A DNA stretch of 64,000 bases from Alteromonas sp047556435 (GTDB lineage Bacteria; Pseudomonadota; Gammaproteobacteria; Enterobacterales; Alteromonadaceae), in assembly GCF_047556435.1 (NCBI RefSeq), contig NZ_CP180210.1:3348001-3412000 (forward strand), given 5' to 3'. How positions within the stretch are numbered: the first letter of the stretch is position 1; every line of letters starts with the position of its first letter. Both the position numbers and the translations under genes were made by a program. Shown in pieces: positions 16,127 through 24,677 of the stretch. Below the pieces are notes generated by a model that was not told where the DNA came from, ran no database searches, and saw only the letters and a program-made list of their open reading frames with translations.

Positions 16127-17905
16127 CTATTCCTGAAGCAGCTCAGCGGTCTTCGGCACGCTGGAATAATACTGCTCACACACTTCCATGCTAATCCGCT
16201 GATAGAGGCTATCCACATCTTCCGGCGACATAAACTTGGCCGAAAAACCCGGAGCATGTGGGTCAATAAAGTGACGAGCAGCCAGCATAAAGTGCGCGAT
16301 TAGTTGTTTCACGTTGTCTGTGCCCATGGCTATGCGCATGGTTGTCAGTTCAATACCGGCTTTTTTCTGCTCCTCAGGGCTCAGTTCAGAGTGCGATGTG
16401 AGTGCCGGACACAAAATTATGGTATTGGTTTGTCCGATGCTGACCTGGTGACTGAACGCCGGTTCCAGTGCATCAAAGAAACGTACAAATACTTCGCGCT
16501 CCAGCTCTGCTGGTGCCATATCTACGGTAAACAGCGCGCATGGCCAGCCGTGTGTATGTTGCTTTTCACACAGCCCGGCATTGTCATGGGTTACCACAGC
16601 GTGACTGTTCACGCGTAATTGAGGGTGAGCATTCAGAAATGCCGTAAACACTTTTGTATTGATAACTTTGCTCTTGATGCGCTGTTCCAGCGTTTTCATC
16701 CCGTTTAATACATCAAACGCTTTTTCCGAATCGAGGAACGCGCCTTTGATGTAATACACATCCCAGAACAGGGTCTTTGACCAGTCATAACCGTTCATGC
16801 AGGCGCCTTTGGGCTGGAACATCCGGTAGTTTTCCCCGATCACGACACCGGCGGTGGTCGCGCCGCTACCACAAATGTCCTTGGTGTAACTATGAACAAT
16901 ATAATCCGGTCTTGCCGCCTTGTTTTTGTGCTGCAACGGCTGATGCAGTACCGGCGTTGCCAGCGTTGAGTCCAGCATTACCAGTGAATTGTTGGCGTGA
17001 GCGACTTCTGATATCCCCGGAACATCCAGTACATAGCCATGTGGATTGCATGGAGACTCCAGATACACATGCAGGCTCGCCCCATTGTTCAGTTTGTCCT
17101 CGTAAGTATGCCGGGTTTCTTCATAGAACGCCTCAAACGCCTCTTTGGTATAACCATCAAACCAGGCCAACTGGATATTCATCCGGTTTTCACGGGCAAA
17201 ATAATCGTGGAGTAGCTGATACACGCCGCCATAGACATTGCGCGAGACAATCAGTATGTCACCATGCGACAGTACGTTAGAGAGCAAGCCGTCAATTGCA
17301 GCCATTCCCGAGTTAAAATTCCAGGCCAGGTAATCTGCCGAATACGGACCCGCCTCCATATCGACAATGGCATTGGCCAGTGAAATATTGGTTGGGTTAA
17401 GCAACCGTGAATAAATCTGGTGCGTAAATTCTTTACCCTGGAAGGCATCATCAACCCATTCGGTACAGGCATACACGTAGGTTGCCGTGCGCACAATTAC
17501 CGGCGTGGCAGAAAACAGTGCGGTAACGTTATCAAACAGTGGGTAATGCCCCTGCGAGCCGTTACCGCCAGATAAACTCTGATATGTTGCCCGGAAAGGG
17601 TTTTGCAACGTATCTAAAATTTTCGCTATCTGGAACGACAGGAATTTCTTGGCATTGAAATACGCCAGACGGTCTTCTTTATTTAATGATTTCAGTGAGT
17701 TGCTGGTAATATCCCACAACCTCATCACATCAGATTGCGCCTGATATAAATTTGTCGCGGTGCTGCTCAGTGCTTTACCATACTCAGAATCACTGCTGAT
17801 ACCGAAATGTTCCAGCTGCTCGCTTACCAGTTCTTCCACTGAGCTTGCAGCCGTTGTGTTACGACGCGGCGACAGACATTTCGCGTGATCCAGATTGCTT
17901 GTCAT
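16127..17905 (-). CDS. PLP-dependent Cys/Met-metabolism family enzyme, large form
   Basis: A 592-aa fold-type I PLP enzyme, about 200 residues longer than cystathionine gamma-synthase or lyase. The cofactor lysine is Lys342 in VHSYTKDICGSGATTAG, and SPCNPHGYVLDVPGIS provides the substrate/cofactor loop before it. The added length is mostly N-terminal (about 150 residues, helical, polar), before the first core motifs, with a smaller C-terminal extension. The gene is divergent from a D-2-hydroxyacid dehydrogenase with a 120-base gap. A gamma-replacement or gamma-lyase reaction on a sulfur amino acid is likely, but the exact reaction cannot be read from sequence. Confidence 0.85.
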   Translation of the reverse strand: MTSNLDHAKCLSPRRNTTAASSVEELVSEQLEHFGISSDSEYGKALSSTATNLYQAQSDVMRLWDITSNSLKSLNKEDRLAYFNAKKFLSFQIAKILDTLQNPFRATYQSLSGGNGSQGHYPLFDNVTALFSATPVIVRTATYVYACTEWVDDAFQGKEFTHQIYSRLLNPTNISLANAIVDMEAGPYSADYLAWNFNSGMAAIDGLLSNVLSHGDILIVSRNVYGGVYQLLHDYFARENRMNIQLAWFDGYTKEAFEAFYEETRHTYEDKLNNGASLHVYLESPCNPHGYVLDVPGISEVAHANNSLVMLDSTLATPVLHQPLQHKNKAARPDYIVHSYTKDICGSGATTAGVVIGENYRMFQPKGACMNGYDWSKTLFWDVYYIKGAFLDSEKAFDVLNGMKTLEQRIKSKVINTKVFTAFLNAHPQLRVNSHAVVTHDNAGLCEKQHTHGWPCALFTVDMAPAELEREVFVRFFDALEPAFSHQVSIGQTNTIILCPALTSHSELSPEEQKKAGIELTTMRIAMGTDNVKQLIAHFMLAARHFIDPHAPGFSAKFMSPEDVDSLYQRISMEVCEQYYSSVPKTAELLQE

Positions 17906-18025
17906 GTAGGTGTTCTCTCGTAGTTATTTTTACGAGAATGTAATTTGTTGATAACAATTTATAAACACACTGCGTGTTAACAGCTGATGATGGCGAGGAA
18001 AGATATCTTTACTAACGGAGCAGGC

Positions 18026-18979
18026 ATGCCAGATAGAAACGCCGAATTAACGATCCTCAGTCGGGACGCAGACTTGCTGGAAAAAGAAATTATTGCGATG
18101 AACATTAACGGGTTACGCATCGTTCAGTGTGCTACACAAGATAACGATATTGATACCAGCAAGGTTCACATTCTGCTGGCAGATCCGGATCTCGCTGTAA
18201 AGGTGGTAGAACAGTGCCGTCATCTGCAATGGTGCCAGTCGACCTGGGCAGGTAACAAACCACTACTGCAACTGGCAAAGCGGGATTACACCTTAACTGG
18301 CGTAAGGGGGATCTTCGGCGAAAAAATGCGTGAATATGTGTTTGCCTATCTGCTTCACTTCAGCCGGGATGTTGATACTTTCCGGGCACTGGAACACGCG
18401 CCGCAAGAACATCGCTGGATGCAGCCTGCACCGGGTACGCTAAACGGTTCCACACTTGGCATCCTGGGAGCAGGCTCTATTGCTTCAGCGCTGCTGCCCG
18501 TGGCGAATGCGTTTGGCATGCGCGTCGTTGGCCTTAACAGTAAAGGGGAAACCCAACCGGGCTATGATGCAATGTTTGCATCCGCCGACAAACAAGCGTT
18601 CGCTGCACAGTGCCAGGCCGTTGTGAACCTGTTGCCCGATACCAGCGCGACGGCTAATTTTATTGATGAGCACGTTTTCAGTGCGCTGCCTGAGGGTGCG
18701 GTGTTCATTAATGCAGGACGTGGCAGCGCGGTAGACGACGCCGCGTTACTCGACGCATTGGACAACGGCACCTTGCGTGCAGCCGTGCTTGACGTTTTCA
18801 GGCAGGAGCCCTTACCGGCATCCCATCCATTCTGGTCACATCCTAAAATTTGGGTAAGCCAGCATACCGCGGCCATCTCCGCCGCCGATGATGTCGCGCG
18901 TGTATTCGCAGAGAACTTACAACGGTTTCTCAATGCCGAGCCACTTCACTATCAACTGGATTTTGAACGCGGCTATTAG
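18026..18979 (+). CDS. D-2-hydroxyacid dehydrogenase, NAD(P)-dependent
   Basis: A 317-aa member of the GhrA/phosphoglycerate dehydrogenase group. The NAD fold reads LGILGAGSIASALLPVANAFG (an Ala replaces the last glycine of GxGxxG). The catalytic Arg is in NAGRGSAVDDAALLDAL, the Glu in RQEPLP, and the His in SQHTAAIS. The ATG at 18026 was chosen because GGAG lies 5 bases upstream; an earlier in-frame ATG at 17987 lacks a site. Probably reduces a 2-keto acid or glyoxylate. Divergence from the large PLP enzyme suggests it could act on the 2-keto acid that enzyme releases; this is inference. Confidence 0.88.
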   Translation: MPDRNAELTILSRDADLLEKEIIAMNINGLRIVQCATQDNDIDTSKVHILLADPDLAVKVVEQCRHLQWCQSTWAGNKPLLQLAKRDYTLTGVRGIFGEKMREYVFAYLLHFSRDVDTFRALEHAPQEHRWMQPAPGTLNGSTLGILGAGSIASALLPVANAFGMRVVGLNSKGETQPGYDAMFASADKQAFAAQCQAVVNLLPDTSATANFIDEHVFSALPEGAVFINAGRGSAVDDAALLDALDNGTLRAAVLDVFRQEPLPASHPFWSHPKIWVSQHTAAISAADDVARVFAENLQRFLNAEPLHYQLDFERGY

Positions 18980-19038
18980 GACAGCGGCGAGCACAGCTTT
19001 GGGCACAGAGCGAGAACTGCAGCTTGCCGTAATCAGCG

Positions 19039-19611
19039 CTACTGGCGAGGATCGGTCGCGGTTAACTCAATCCGATCCTTATGCGCTTCGCGAAAGGCCC
19101 GTAACCGTGGATAGTCTGACAGATCATGTAACTCTCTGAACTCAACCCAGTCAACCAGGGTGTACAGACAAATTTCAGGATAAGTCCATTTGCTGAACAG
19201 CCCCGCATTCAGTTGCGCTTCCAGTGACGTGAATACAGCCTCAATACGCTCTTTTTGCAGCCGGAAGTGAAGCGCATCGCCGCTGGTATCTATGTCAGAA
19301 CGCGCTAGCAATAACAGCTGCACAAATGAATCGTTGGCCGCATCAATCAGTGTCAGCATGTTCTCCTCGTCCCAGGTGAGCGGAGCGAAGCCAAATTTTT
19401 CAGACAGATAGCTGTAGATGACTCTGGAATCGAGGATCACGCGCCCATCGTCTTCCAGACAGGGTACTTTGAGGGCAGGATTACGGGAAGCCAGCAGTTC
19501 ACGGTCTTCGCCGGAGAAAATCTGTAAATCGACAAACTCGTGTTCGGTTTGAGCTAACACCACACGGATACGACGAACATACGGTGATGTAGTAGAGCCA
19601 TATAGTTTCAT
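19039..19611 (-). CDS. glutathione S-transferase family protein
   Basis: A 190-aa GST. The N-terminal thioredoxin-fold domain begins MKLYGSTTSPYVRRIRVVLAQ and contains the glutathione-contact motif ALKVPCLEDDGRVILDSRVIYSYL (cis-Pro after Val). The remaining residues form the helical domain. The Ser/Tyr in the first loop (SPYVRR) fits the stringent-starvation/YibF-like bacterial group. Substrate unknown. It stands alone on the minus strand, convergent with the dehydrogenase. Confidence 0.9.
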   Translation of the reverse strand: MKLYGSTTSPYVRRIRVVLAQTEHEFVDLQIFSGEDRELLASRNPALKVPCLEDDGRVILDSRVIYSYLSEKFGFAPLTWDEENMLTLIDAANDSFVQLLLLARSDIDTSGDALHFRLQKERIEAVFTSLEAQLNAGLFSKWTYPEICLYTLVDWVEFRELHDLSDYPRLRAFREAHKDRIELTATDPRQ

Positions 19612-19770
19612 GTTGCGTTCCCTTTATCACGCCGGGTAATGGAAGTTAGCGCTATGTGCATCCCTGATATGGAAATCATTGCGGTTGAGGATCACATGTC
19701 CCATGCAGTTCATCGCGATAGGCGATGTTACACGTTTTACCATAGACGAGAAAAAAGCAGATTGGCAAGC

Positions 19771-19793
19771 GCGAAGCCATGAACTGGCTTCGC
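19771..19793 (-). terminator. hairpin downstream of erpA
   Basis: GCGAAGCCA and TGGCTTCGC form a nine-base stem with a five-base loop, eleven bases past the erpA stop. The T-tract is not immediate (it comes about 18 bases further), so termination efficiency is uncertain. Confidence 0.55.
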
Positions 19794-19803
19794 AGTCAGA
19801 TAA

Positions 19804-20148
19804 TCAGACGCTGAACGATGCGCCGCAACCACAGGTGGTGGTGGCATTGGGGTTCTCAACTAAAAAGCGGGAGCCGTCGAGGCCTTCCTTATAATCGACC
19901 ACACCGCCAACCAGATATTGCAGGCTCATAGGGTCGACCACCAGCGTGACATCGTCTTTCTCGATAGTCATATCGCCTTCATTCACTTTTTCATCGAACG
20001 TAAAGCCATACTGAAACCCGGAACATCCGCCACCCGTAACGTAAACGCGAAGCTTAAGTTCAGGATTTTCTTCCTCGGTAACAAGGGCTTTTACTTTTCG
20101 TGCTGCCGCATCTGAAAACTCGATTGGCAACGCGGTTTCTACAGTCAT
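19804..20148 (-). CDS. erpA: iron-sulfur cluster insertion protein ErpA
   Basis: A-type carrier that delivers Fe-S clusters to target proteins such as the isoprenoid enzymes IspG and IspH. With the start at 20148 the product is 114 aa, exactly the E. coli length, and the cluster ligands fall at the same positions: Cys42 in GGGCSGFQ and Cys106/Cys108 in CGCG. An upstream in-frame ATG (20181) was rejected on length. The leader carries a promoter covered by an IscR type-1-like site, in keeping with IscR control known for erpA in E. coli. Confidence 0.97.
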   Translation of the reverse strand: MTVETALPIEFSDAAARKVKALVTEEENPELKLRVYVTGGGCSGFQYGFTFDEKVNEGDMTIEKDDVTLVVDPMSLQYLVGGVVDYKEGLDGSRFLVENPNATTTCGCGASFSV

Positions 20149-20196
20149 ATCTACCTCAGAATGTGGTAAGTGCCAGTGCACTTAAAGCTGGGGGTG

Positions 20197-20229
20197 ATTA
20201 TCTAATACTTGAGTAGTTCTATCAACTAT
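20197..20229 (-). promoter_or_regulatory. erpA promoter overlapped by an IscR type-1-like site
   Basis: On the minus strand TTGATA (20225-20220) and GATAAT (20202-20197) are spaced by 17 bases. The 25 bases at 20229-20205 begin ATAGTTGA and end TACTCAAGTAT; compared with the remembered type-1 IscR consensus (ATASYYGACT, central RWWWY, AGTCRRSTAT) 21 of 25 positions agree. The site covers the -35 box and most of the spacer, as expected for repression. Confidence 0.72.
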
Positions 20230-20353
20230 TCTCAGGAAATAGTCCCGGCTTCGTATACTGTGGGTATGTCTCCACGAAATTCAACCTGATGGTACACGAA
20301 TGAAGCCGCCCGTCTCTATGTCAACGCCGCAGCCACAATAAACAGACTACCGA

Positions 20354-21460
20354 CTACCATCCGGGCAGCCCGTCCCGCCATACCGGCTGTAAGCCCGCTC
20401 TGCGTATTGCCGCAGCAACGTCCGTCGTCGCCCGGGTATCGTCAATAGCAAACTGCTCAAGCTCGGCGTTATCCTGCGCGTACCCACCCGGCTGGGTACT
20501 GGACTCCGCGCTCACCGACGTCACGCCCAGTGTAAACAAACCGTCGCGCATGGCCGCCTGCTCACGGGTAGACAGGCTCATCTCCACATCATGAAAACGT
20601 AACCGGTAGGCGCAAATCAGCTGCACCAGTTCTTTATCAGAAATTGGCGAAACCGGCTCGACGCCACCGGTGCAGGGACGCAGACGGGGAAATGATAAAG
20701 AATACCGGCTTCGCCAGTATCGTGTACGCAAATACTCAAGATGTAAGGCGGTAAACGCACTATCCACCCGCCAGTCTGCAAGCCCTATTAAACTGCCCAG
20801 GCCGATTTTATCAATACCTGCCTTTCCCAGCCTGTCCGGCGCTTCAAGCCGCCAGCGCATATCCGCTTTCTTACCCCGCAAATGGTGGGTTGCGTAAGCG
20901 CGTGAGTGATAGGTTTCCTGATAGACCATCACGCCATCCAGTCCGGCCTCCCTAAGCTGTGCGTATTCAGACTCTGCGAGAGGCTGCACCTCAAACATCA
21001 CGTAGCTGAAATACTGTCTGATGATTGACAGCGCAGTGAGGAAGTACGTCATTCCCACTTTGGTTTCGTGCTCGCCTGTGACCACCAGCACGGTGTCGTA
21101 GCCTTTGGCTTTTATTGCCTCGCACTCGCGCCGGATCTCTTTCTCGCTGAGGGTTTTGCGCTTGATGCGGTTGCTCATCGAAAAACCACAATAGGAACAC
21201 TCGTTCGCGCACAGATTGGAAAGATAAAGCGGTATGAACATGCCTAGTGTGTTTCCGAAGCGTTGCCGGGTGAGTTGATGCGACTTTACGGCCATCGCTT
21301 CCAGATAAGGTTGCGCAGCAGGCGACAGCAAGGCGAGAAAATCGTCGTGCTCCACTTTCTTTGCAGCTAGCGCATGCTCTACATCGGTCGCACCCTTGCT
21401 GTAAAGCGCCAGCTGAATATCGTCCCAGCTTGTCTGCTCCCACTTCTGGTAAAAGCTCAT
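20354..21460 (-). CDS. thiH: 2-iminoacetate synthase ThiH
   Basis: Radical-SAM enzyme that cleaves tyrosine to dehydroglycine for the thiazole ring of thiamin. The 368-aa protein contains CANECSYCGFS, the CX3CX2C cluster motif (about residues 85-95), and the ThiH C-terminal domain with SAESSTQPGGY. It is the last gene of the thiamin operon; its ATG overlaps the thiG stop (ATGA). Presence of ThiH rather than ThiO indicates the anaerobic-compatible tyrosine route. Confidence 0.96.
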   Translation of the reverse strand: MSFYQKWEQTSWDDIQLALYSKGATDVEHALAAKKVEHDDFLALLSPAAQPYLEAMAVKSHQLTRQRFGNTLGMFIPLYLSNLCANECSYCGFSMSNRIKRKTLSEKEIRRECEAIKAKGYDTVLVVTGEHETKVGMTYFLTALSIIRQYFSYVMFEVQPLAESEYAQLREAGLDGVMVYQETYHSRAYATHHLRGKKADMRWRLEAPDRLGKAGIDKIGLGSLIGLADWRVDSAFTALHLEYLRTRYWRSRYSLSFPRLRPCTGGVEPVSPISDKELVQLICAYRLRFHDVEMSLSTREQAAMRDGLFTLGVTSVSAESSTQPGGYAQDNAELEQFAIDDTRATTDVAAAIRRAGLQPVWRDGLPGW

Positions 21461-22230
21461 AATGTATCCAGAAACGATGTCATCGGACTGGATGCGCTGG
21501 CCTGCCCTACTGACACTGCGCCAAGTCCAGCGTTAAAGGCCCGTCTCCCGCAAATTACTGCCTCGCGAAACGCTCTGGCCATTTTTGCAGGGTGTCGCGC
21601 CGTGGCAATAGCAGTATTCACCAGCACCGCATCTGCGCCCATTTCCATTGCCTCAGCCGCATGACTGGGAGCACCAATACCCGCATCGACGATCACGGGG
21701 ACGCTGGCTTGTTCAATGATAATGCGCAGAAAATCACGACTTTTCAGCCCCATGTTTGACCCTATCGGCGCCCCAAGCGGCATTACCGCTGCGCAGCCAA
21801 CCTCTGTGAGACGCTGACATAACACCGGGTCAGCGCCGCAGTATGGGAGCACCGTAAAGCCCTCTTTTACCAGTTGCTCAGCGGCTTTCAGAGTTTCAAT
21901 CGGATCAGGAAGCAGATAGTTAGGATCAGGATGAATTTCAAGTTTAAGCCAGCTGGTTCTCAGCGCCTCTTTCGCGAGACGGGCGGCAAAAATGGCTTCT
22001 TCCGCTGTTTTTGCTCCTGAGGTATTGGGTAGCACCTTTAACCCCAGATTCACTACCGGAGTGAGAATGTCATCTTGCGCGCTGTCAGGCGCTACCCGTT
22101 TAAGCGCCAGGGTAACCAGCTCACTTCCCGACGCGGCCAGTGCGCTCTCCATGATGTCGGCACTGGCGAACTTGCCGCTGCCGGTAAGCAGACGCGAACG
22201 AAAAGAATGTCCCGCTATTGTCAGCATCAT
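21457..22230 (-). CDS. thiG: thiazole synthase ThiG
   Basis: Condenses deoxyxylulose phosphate, dehydroglycine and ThiS-thiocarboxylate into the thiazole phosphate. The 257-aa barrel has LTGSGKF near the start, the Schiff-base lysine region LKLEIHPDPNYLLPD, and the phosphate-binding VIVDAGIGAPSHAAEAMEMG motif. Two adjacent ATG codons (22230 and 22227) follow AGGAGGAT; the second is better spaced. The first overlaps the thiS stop by one base. Confidence 0.96.
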   Translation of the reverse strand: MMLTIAGHSFRSRLLTGSGKFASADIMESALAASGSELVTLALKRVAPDSAQDDILTPVVNLGLKVLPNTSGAKTAEEAIFAARLAKEALRTSWLKLEIHPDPNYLLPDPIETLKAAEQLVKEGFTVLPYCGADPVLCQRLTEVGCAAVMPLGAPIGSNMGLKSRDFLRIIIEQASVPVIVDAGIGAPSHAAEAMEMGADAVLVNTAIATARHPAKMARAFREAVICGRRAFNAGLGAVSVGQASASSPMTSFLDTL

Positions 22231-22430
22231 TATCCTCCTGCTACGACCGTGACGACAACCACGCTGTCATCATTATGAAACTGATAGTCCGCCCAGTTTT
22301 CGCGGTGAATAATGTGTTGGTTCACCGCGACGGCAATGGCGTGCCTGTTGATGTTTTGCTGACGAACAAGCGCGGCAACCGTTGTGCCGTCATCAACCTG
22401 CATAATCTGATTGTTCACCGAGATTTTCAT
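22230..22430 (-). CDS. thiS: sulfur carrier protein ThiS
   Basis: A 66-aa ubiquitin-like sulfur carrier. It ends in the required Gly-Gly (VVVVTVVAGG), the site adenylylated by ThiF and converted to a thiocarboxylate. The start at 22430 has the strong ribosome binding site AGGAGGGAG just upstream and overlaps the thiF stop in ATGA; an in-frame ATG five codons earlier is less well placed. Confidence 0.95.
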   Translation of the reverse strand: MKISVNNQIMQVDDGTTVAALVRQQNINRHAIAVAVNQHIIHRENWADYQFHNDDSVVVVTVVAGG

Positions 22431-23173
22431 ACTCCCTCCTGACAATGTGAGCAGTAAGCCGAAGCCGGAAGATAAAATTGTGACCAGTTCATGCTGGCAC
22501 CGTCGAACGTATGTAACATGCCCCAGTCTGTAAACTCACCGGCTACAACCCGGATAGCCTGAAATGCCTGGGCGGCACCAATGATGCCCACCAGCGGCCC
22601 CATGACTCCGGCGCGTTCACACGCCGGGCTTTCCTCTGTGCCCGGCGGATATAAGCAGGCGTAACAACCGTGCGGCTGGCTGGGGCTGAGACTGAGTAGC
22701 TGGCCTTGCCAGCCCTCGGCAGCACCACTGATAAGCGGAATTCCAGCCTGATAACAGGCCTTATTGATAATCCATCTGCTGGCCAGATTGTCAGTACAAT
22801 CCAGTACCACATCGCTTCCCGCAATCAGCGAGTAAGCATTGTGTTCATCAACCCGTATTGCCTTCGCTTCAATGCTGATGTCATCGTTTAATTGCCTTAG
22901 CGATTGCACGGCGTTTTGTGCCTTTAGTGTTCCCACCTGACCGGTGGTGTAAAGTACCTGACGCTGAAGATTACTTAGCTGTACAGTGTCATCATCTACC
23001 AGTACCAGTGTGCCGGCGCCGGCTGCAGCAAGATATTGACTGGCTGCGCATCCCAGCCCACCCAATCCAATTACCGTTACCCGGGCTCTCTTTAACGTAA
23101 GCTGCCCGTGTTCACCAAAAGCCTCCAGACACATCGATGCGCCATAGCGCAAGTACTCCTGATCAGTCAGCAC
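22427..23173 (-). CDS. thiF: ThiS adenylyltransferase ThiF
   Basis: E1-like enzyme that adenylylates the ThiS C-terminus. The 248-aa protein shows the nucleotide-binding fold VIGLGGLGCAASQYLAAAG and the DDDTVQLSNLQRQ motif with catalytic arginines, plus zinc-type cysteine pairs (CYAC, and CSHC at the C-terminus). The catalytic region includes DCTDNLASRW. It overlaps both thiDE (11 bases) and thiS (4 bases). Confidence 0.95.
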   Translation of the reverse strand: MLTDQEYLRYGASMCLEAFGEHGQLTLKRARVTVIGLGGLGCAASQYLAAAGAGTLVLVDDDTVQLSNLQRQVLYTTGQVGTLKAQNAVQSLRQLNDDISIEAKAIRVDEHNAYSLIAGSDVVLDCTDNLASRWIINKACYQAGIPLISGAAEGWQGQLLSLSPSQPHGCYACLYPPGTEESPACERAGVMGPLVGIIGAAQAFQAIRVVAGEFTDWGMLHTFDGASMNWSQFYLPASAYCSHCQEGV

Positions 23174-24677
23174 CCGAGGTTTCCTTATTTCCCTCTAGGC
23201 GTCCCTTCGCGCCCAGTCTTTGATTAAGCGCGGTTACCGCCGCGCGAGCGTCATTAGAGTGAGTGATGGCGGTGACTACAGCAATGCCATCCGGATTAGT
23301 CTGCACCACATCATCAACATTACTGAGCCCTATTCCGCCAATTGCCACCGTCGGTATGCCGGTGGGCTTAAGTAACTTCACGTAGCGCGCCAGCCGCGTC
23401 AGGCCCTGAGGCTGCGATGGCATCGATTTGGTCTGTGTGGGAAAAATGTGTCCAAGTGCGATGTAAGAGGGGCAATATTTCAGGGCGATCAGTATTTCAG
23501 AATAGCTATGCGTAGAAATACCCAGCCGCAGACCGGCTTTTTCTATAGCCATAAGATCCGCTTCGGCCAAATCTTCCTGCCCCAGGTGCACACCAAACGC
23601 ACCGTGTTTGATTGCCAGGGCCCAGTGGTCATTGATAAACACCTGCGCATTAAAGCGCTTTCCCAGTGCGACTGCCTCACAAATCGCCATTTCAACGTTC
23701 AGTGATGGCGGTGATTTTATGCGTAGCTGGAGAGTGTTAACCCCCATCTTCAGAAGCCGTTGCAGCCAGTCTACGGAATCGACTACCGGGTAAAGTCCGG
23801 GCGGGTCAGGTAGCGGCGCAAAACGGGGAGTGACGTCAGGCAACCCGTCAAGCCGGATGTCAGGGAAGGCAGACAGTACATCAGGCCACCCAGTGTGCGC
23901 AACCGGTCCGGGTCCCTGCCCCAGCGCGGATGCCTGTTGAAGCCCCCGATTCACATACGCACTGGCTAACACCAGACAGTCTGTAAGCGGATAGTCATGG
24001 GCGGCAAACGCGGCTATGGCTGAGGACAATGTGCAGCCCGTGCCGTGATCATGTGACGTTTTTACCTCCCGCTGTTCAAGCGTAAAGGTTGCGCTATCGC
24101 AGAACAGATAATCACGTCGCCCGGTACTGTCGTTAGTGACGACGCCGGTGACAAGCACGGCTTTCACACCCAACTCACGCAGGGTGTCGGCAGCCTGAGG
24201 TAACACCACGTCAGCGTGATCGCGGTGACCAGACAGTACAGCAAGTTCAGCCATATTCGGGGTGATCAGATCAACCTCAGGCAACAGTTCAGCAATATCC
24301 GCGCGTGTAAGCGTTGAAAGCACATCGTTCTGTGTGGAAACCAGAACCGGATCCCATATCACCAGCGGCCTTCTGATATCGTCAGGCCAGTTTTTCAGGA
24401 ACCGCGCAATCATTTTCAGTTGATCTGGGTTACTGATGATGCCCAGCTTGATGGCTACCGGAGGTAAATCCTCCAGTAAACAGGAAAGCTGACTGAGCAC
24501 CTGCGCTGCCGGCAACGGAAACAGCGCCGTGGTGGTTACAGAATTTTGCGCGGTCACGGTCGTGATCACCGTACATCCATGCACACCCAGCGCGTGCATA
24601 GTGTGCAGGTCTGCCTGAATGCCAGCTCCGCCGCCGCTATCAGAGCCGGCAATGCTCCAGACGATGGGACGTGTCAT
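23163..24677 (-). CDS. thiDE: bifunctional HMP-P kinase / thiamin-phosphate synthase (ThiD-ThiE fusion)
   Basis: A 504-aa fusion. Residues about 1-265 form ThiD, with SIAGSDSGGGAGIQADLHT at the start and the anion-hole motif DHGTGCTLSSAIAA near 210. Residues about 290-500 form ThiE, with LQLRIKSP, VFINDHWALAIK, GVHLGQEDL and VAIGGIGLSNV. The two steps (HMP-P phosphorylation and coupling to thiazole phosphate) are consecutive, so the fusion is functionally sensible and is found in several Alteromonadales and other groups. It overlaps thiC by four bases. Confidence 0.95.
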   Translation of the reverse strand: MTRPIVWSIAGSDSGGGAGIQADLHTMHALGVHGCTVITTVTAQNSVTTTALFPLPAAQVLSQLSCLLEDLPPVAIKLGIISNPDQLKMIARFLKNWPDDIRRPLVIWDPVLVSTQNDVLSTLTRADIAELLPEVDLITPNMAELAVLSGHRDHADVVLPQAADTLRELGVKAVLVTGVVTNDSTGRRDYLFCDSATFTLEQREVKTSHDHGTGCTLSSAIAAFAAHDYPLTDCLVLASAYVNRGLQQASALGQGPGPVAHTGWPDVLSAFPDIRLDGLPDVTPRFAPLPDPPGLYPVVDSVDWLQRLLKMGVNTLQLRIKSPPSLNVEMAICEAVALGKRFNAQVFINDHWALAIKHGAFGVHLGQEDLAEADLMAIEKAGLRLGISTHSYSEILIALKYCPSYIALGHIFPTQTKSMPSQPQGLTRLARYVKLLKPTGIPTVAIGGIGLSNVDDVVQTNPDGIAVVTAITHSNDARAAVTALNQRLGAKGRLEGNKETSGAD

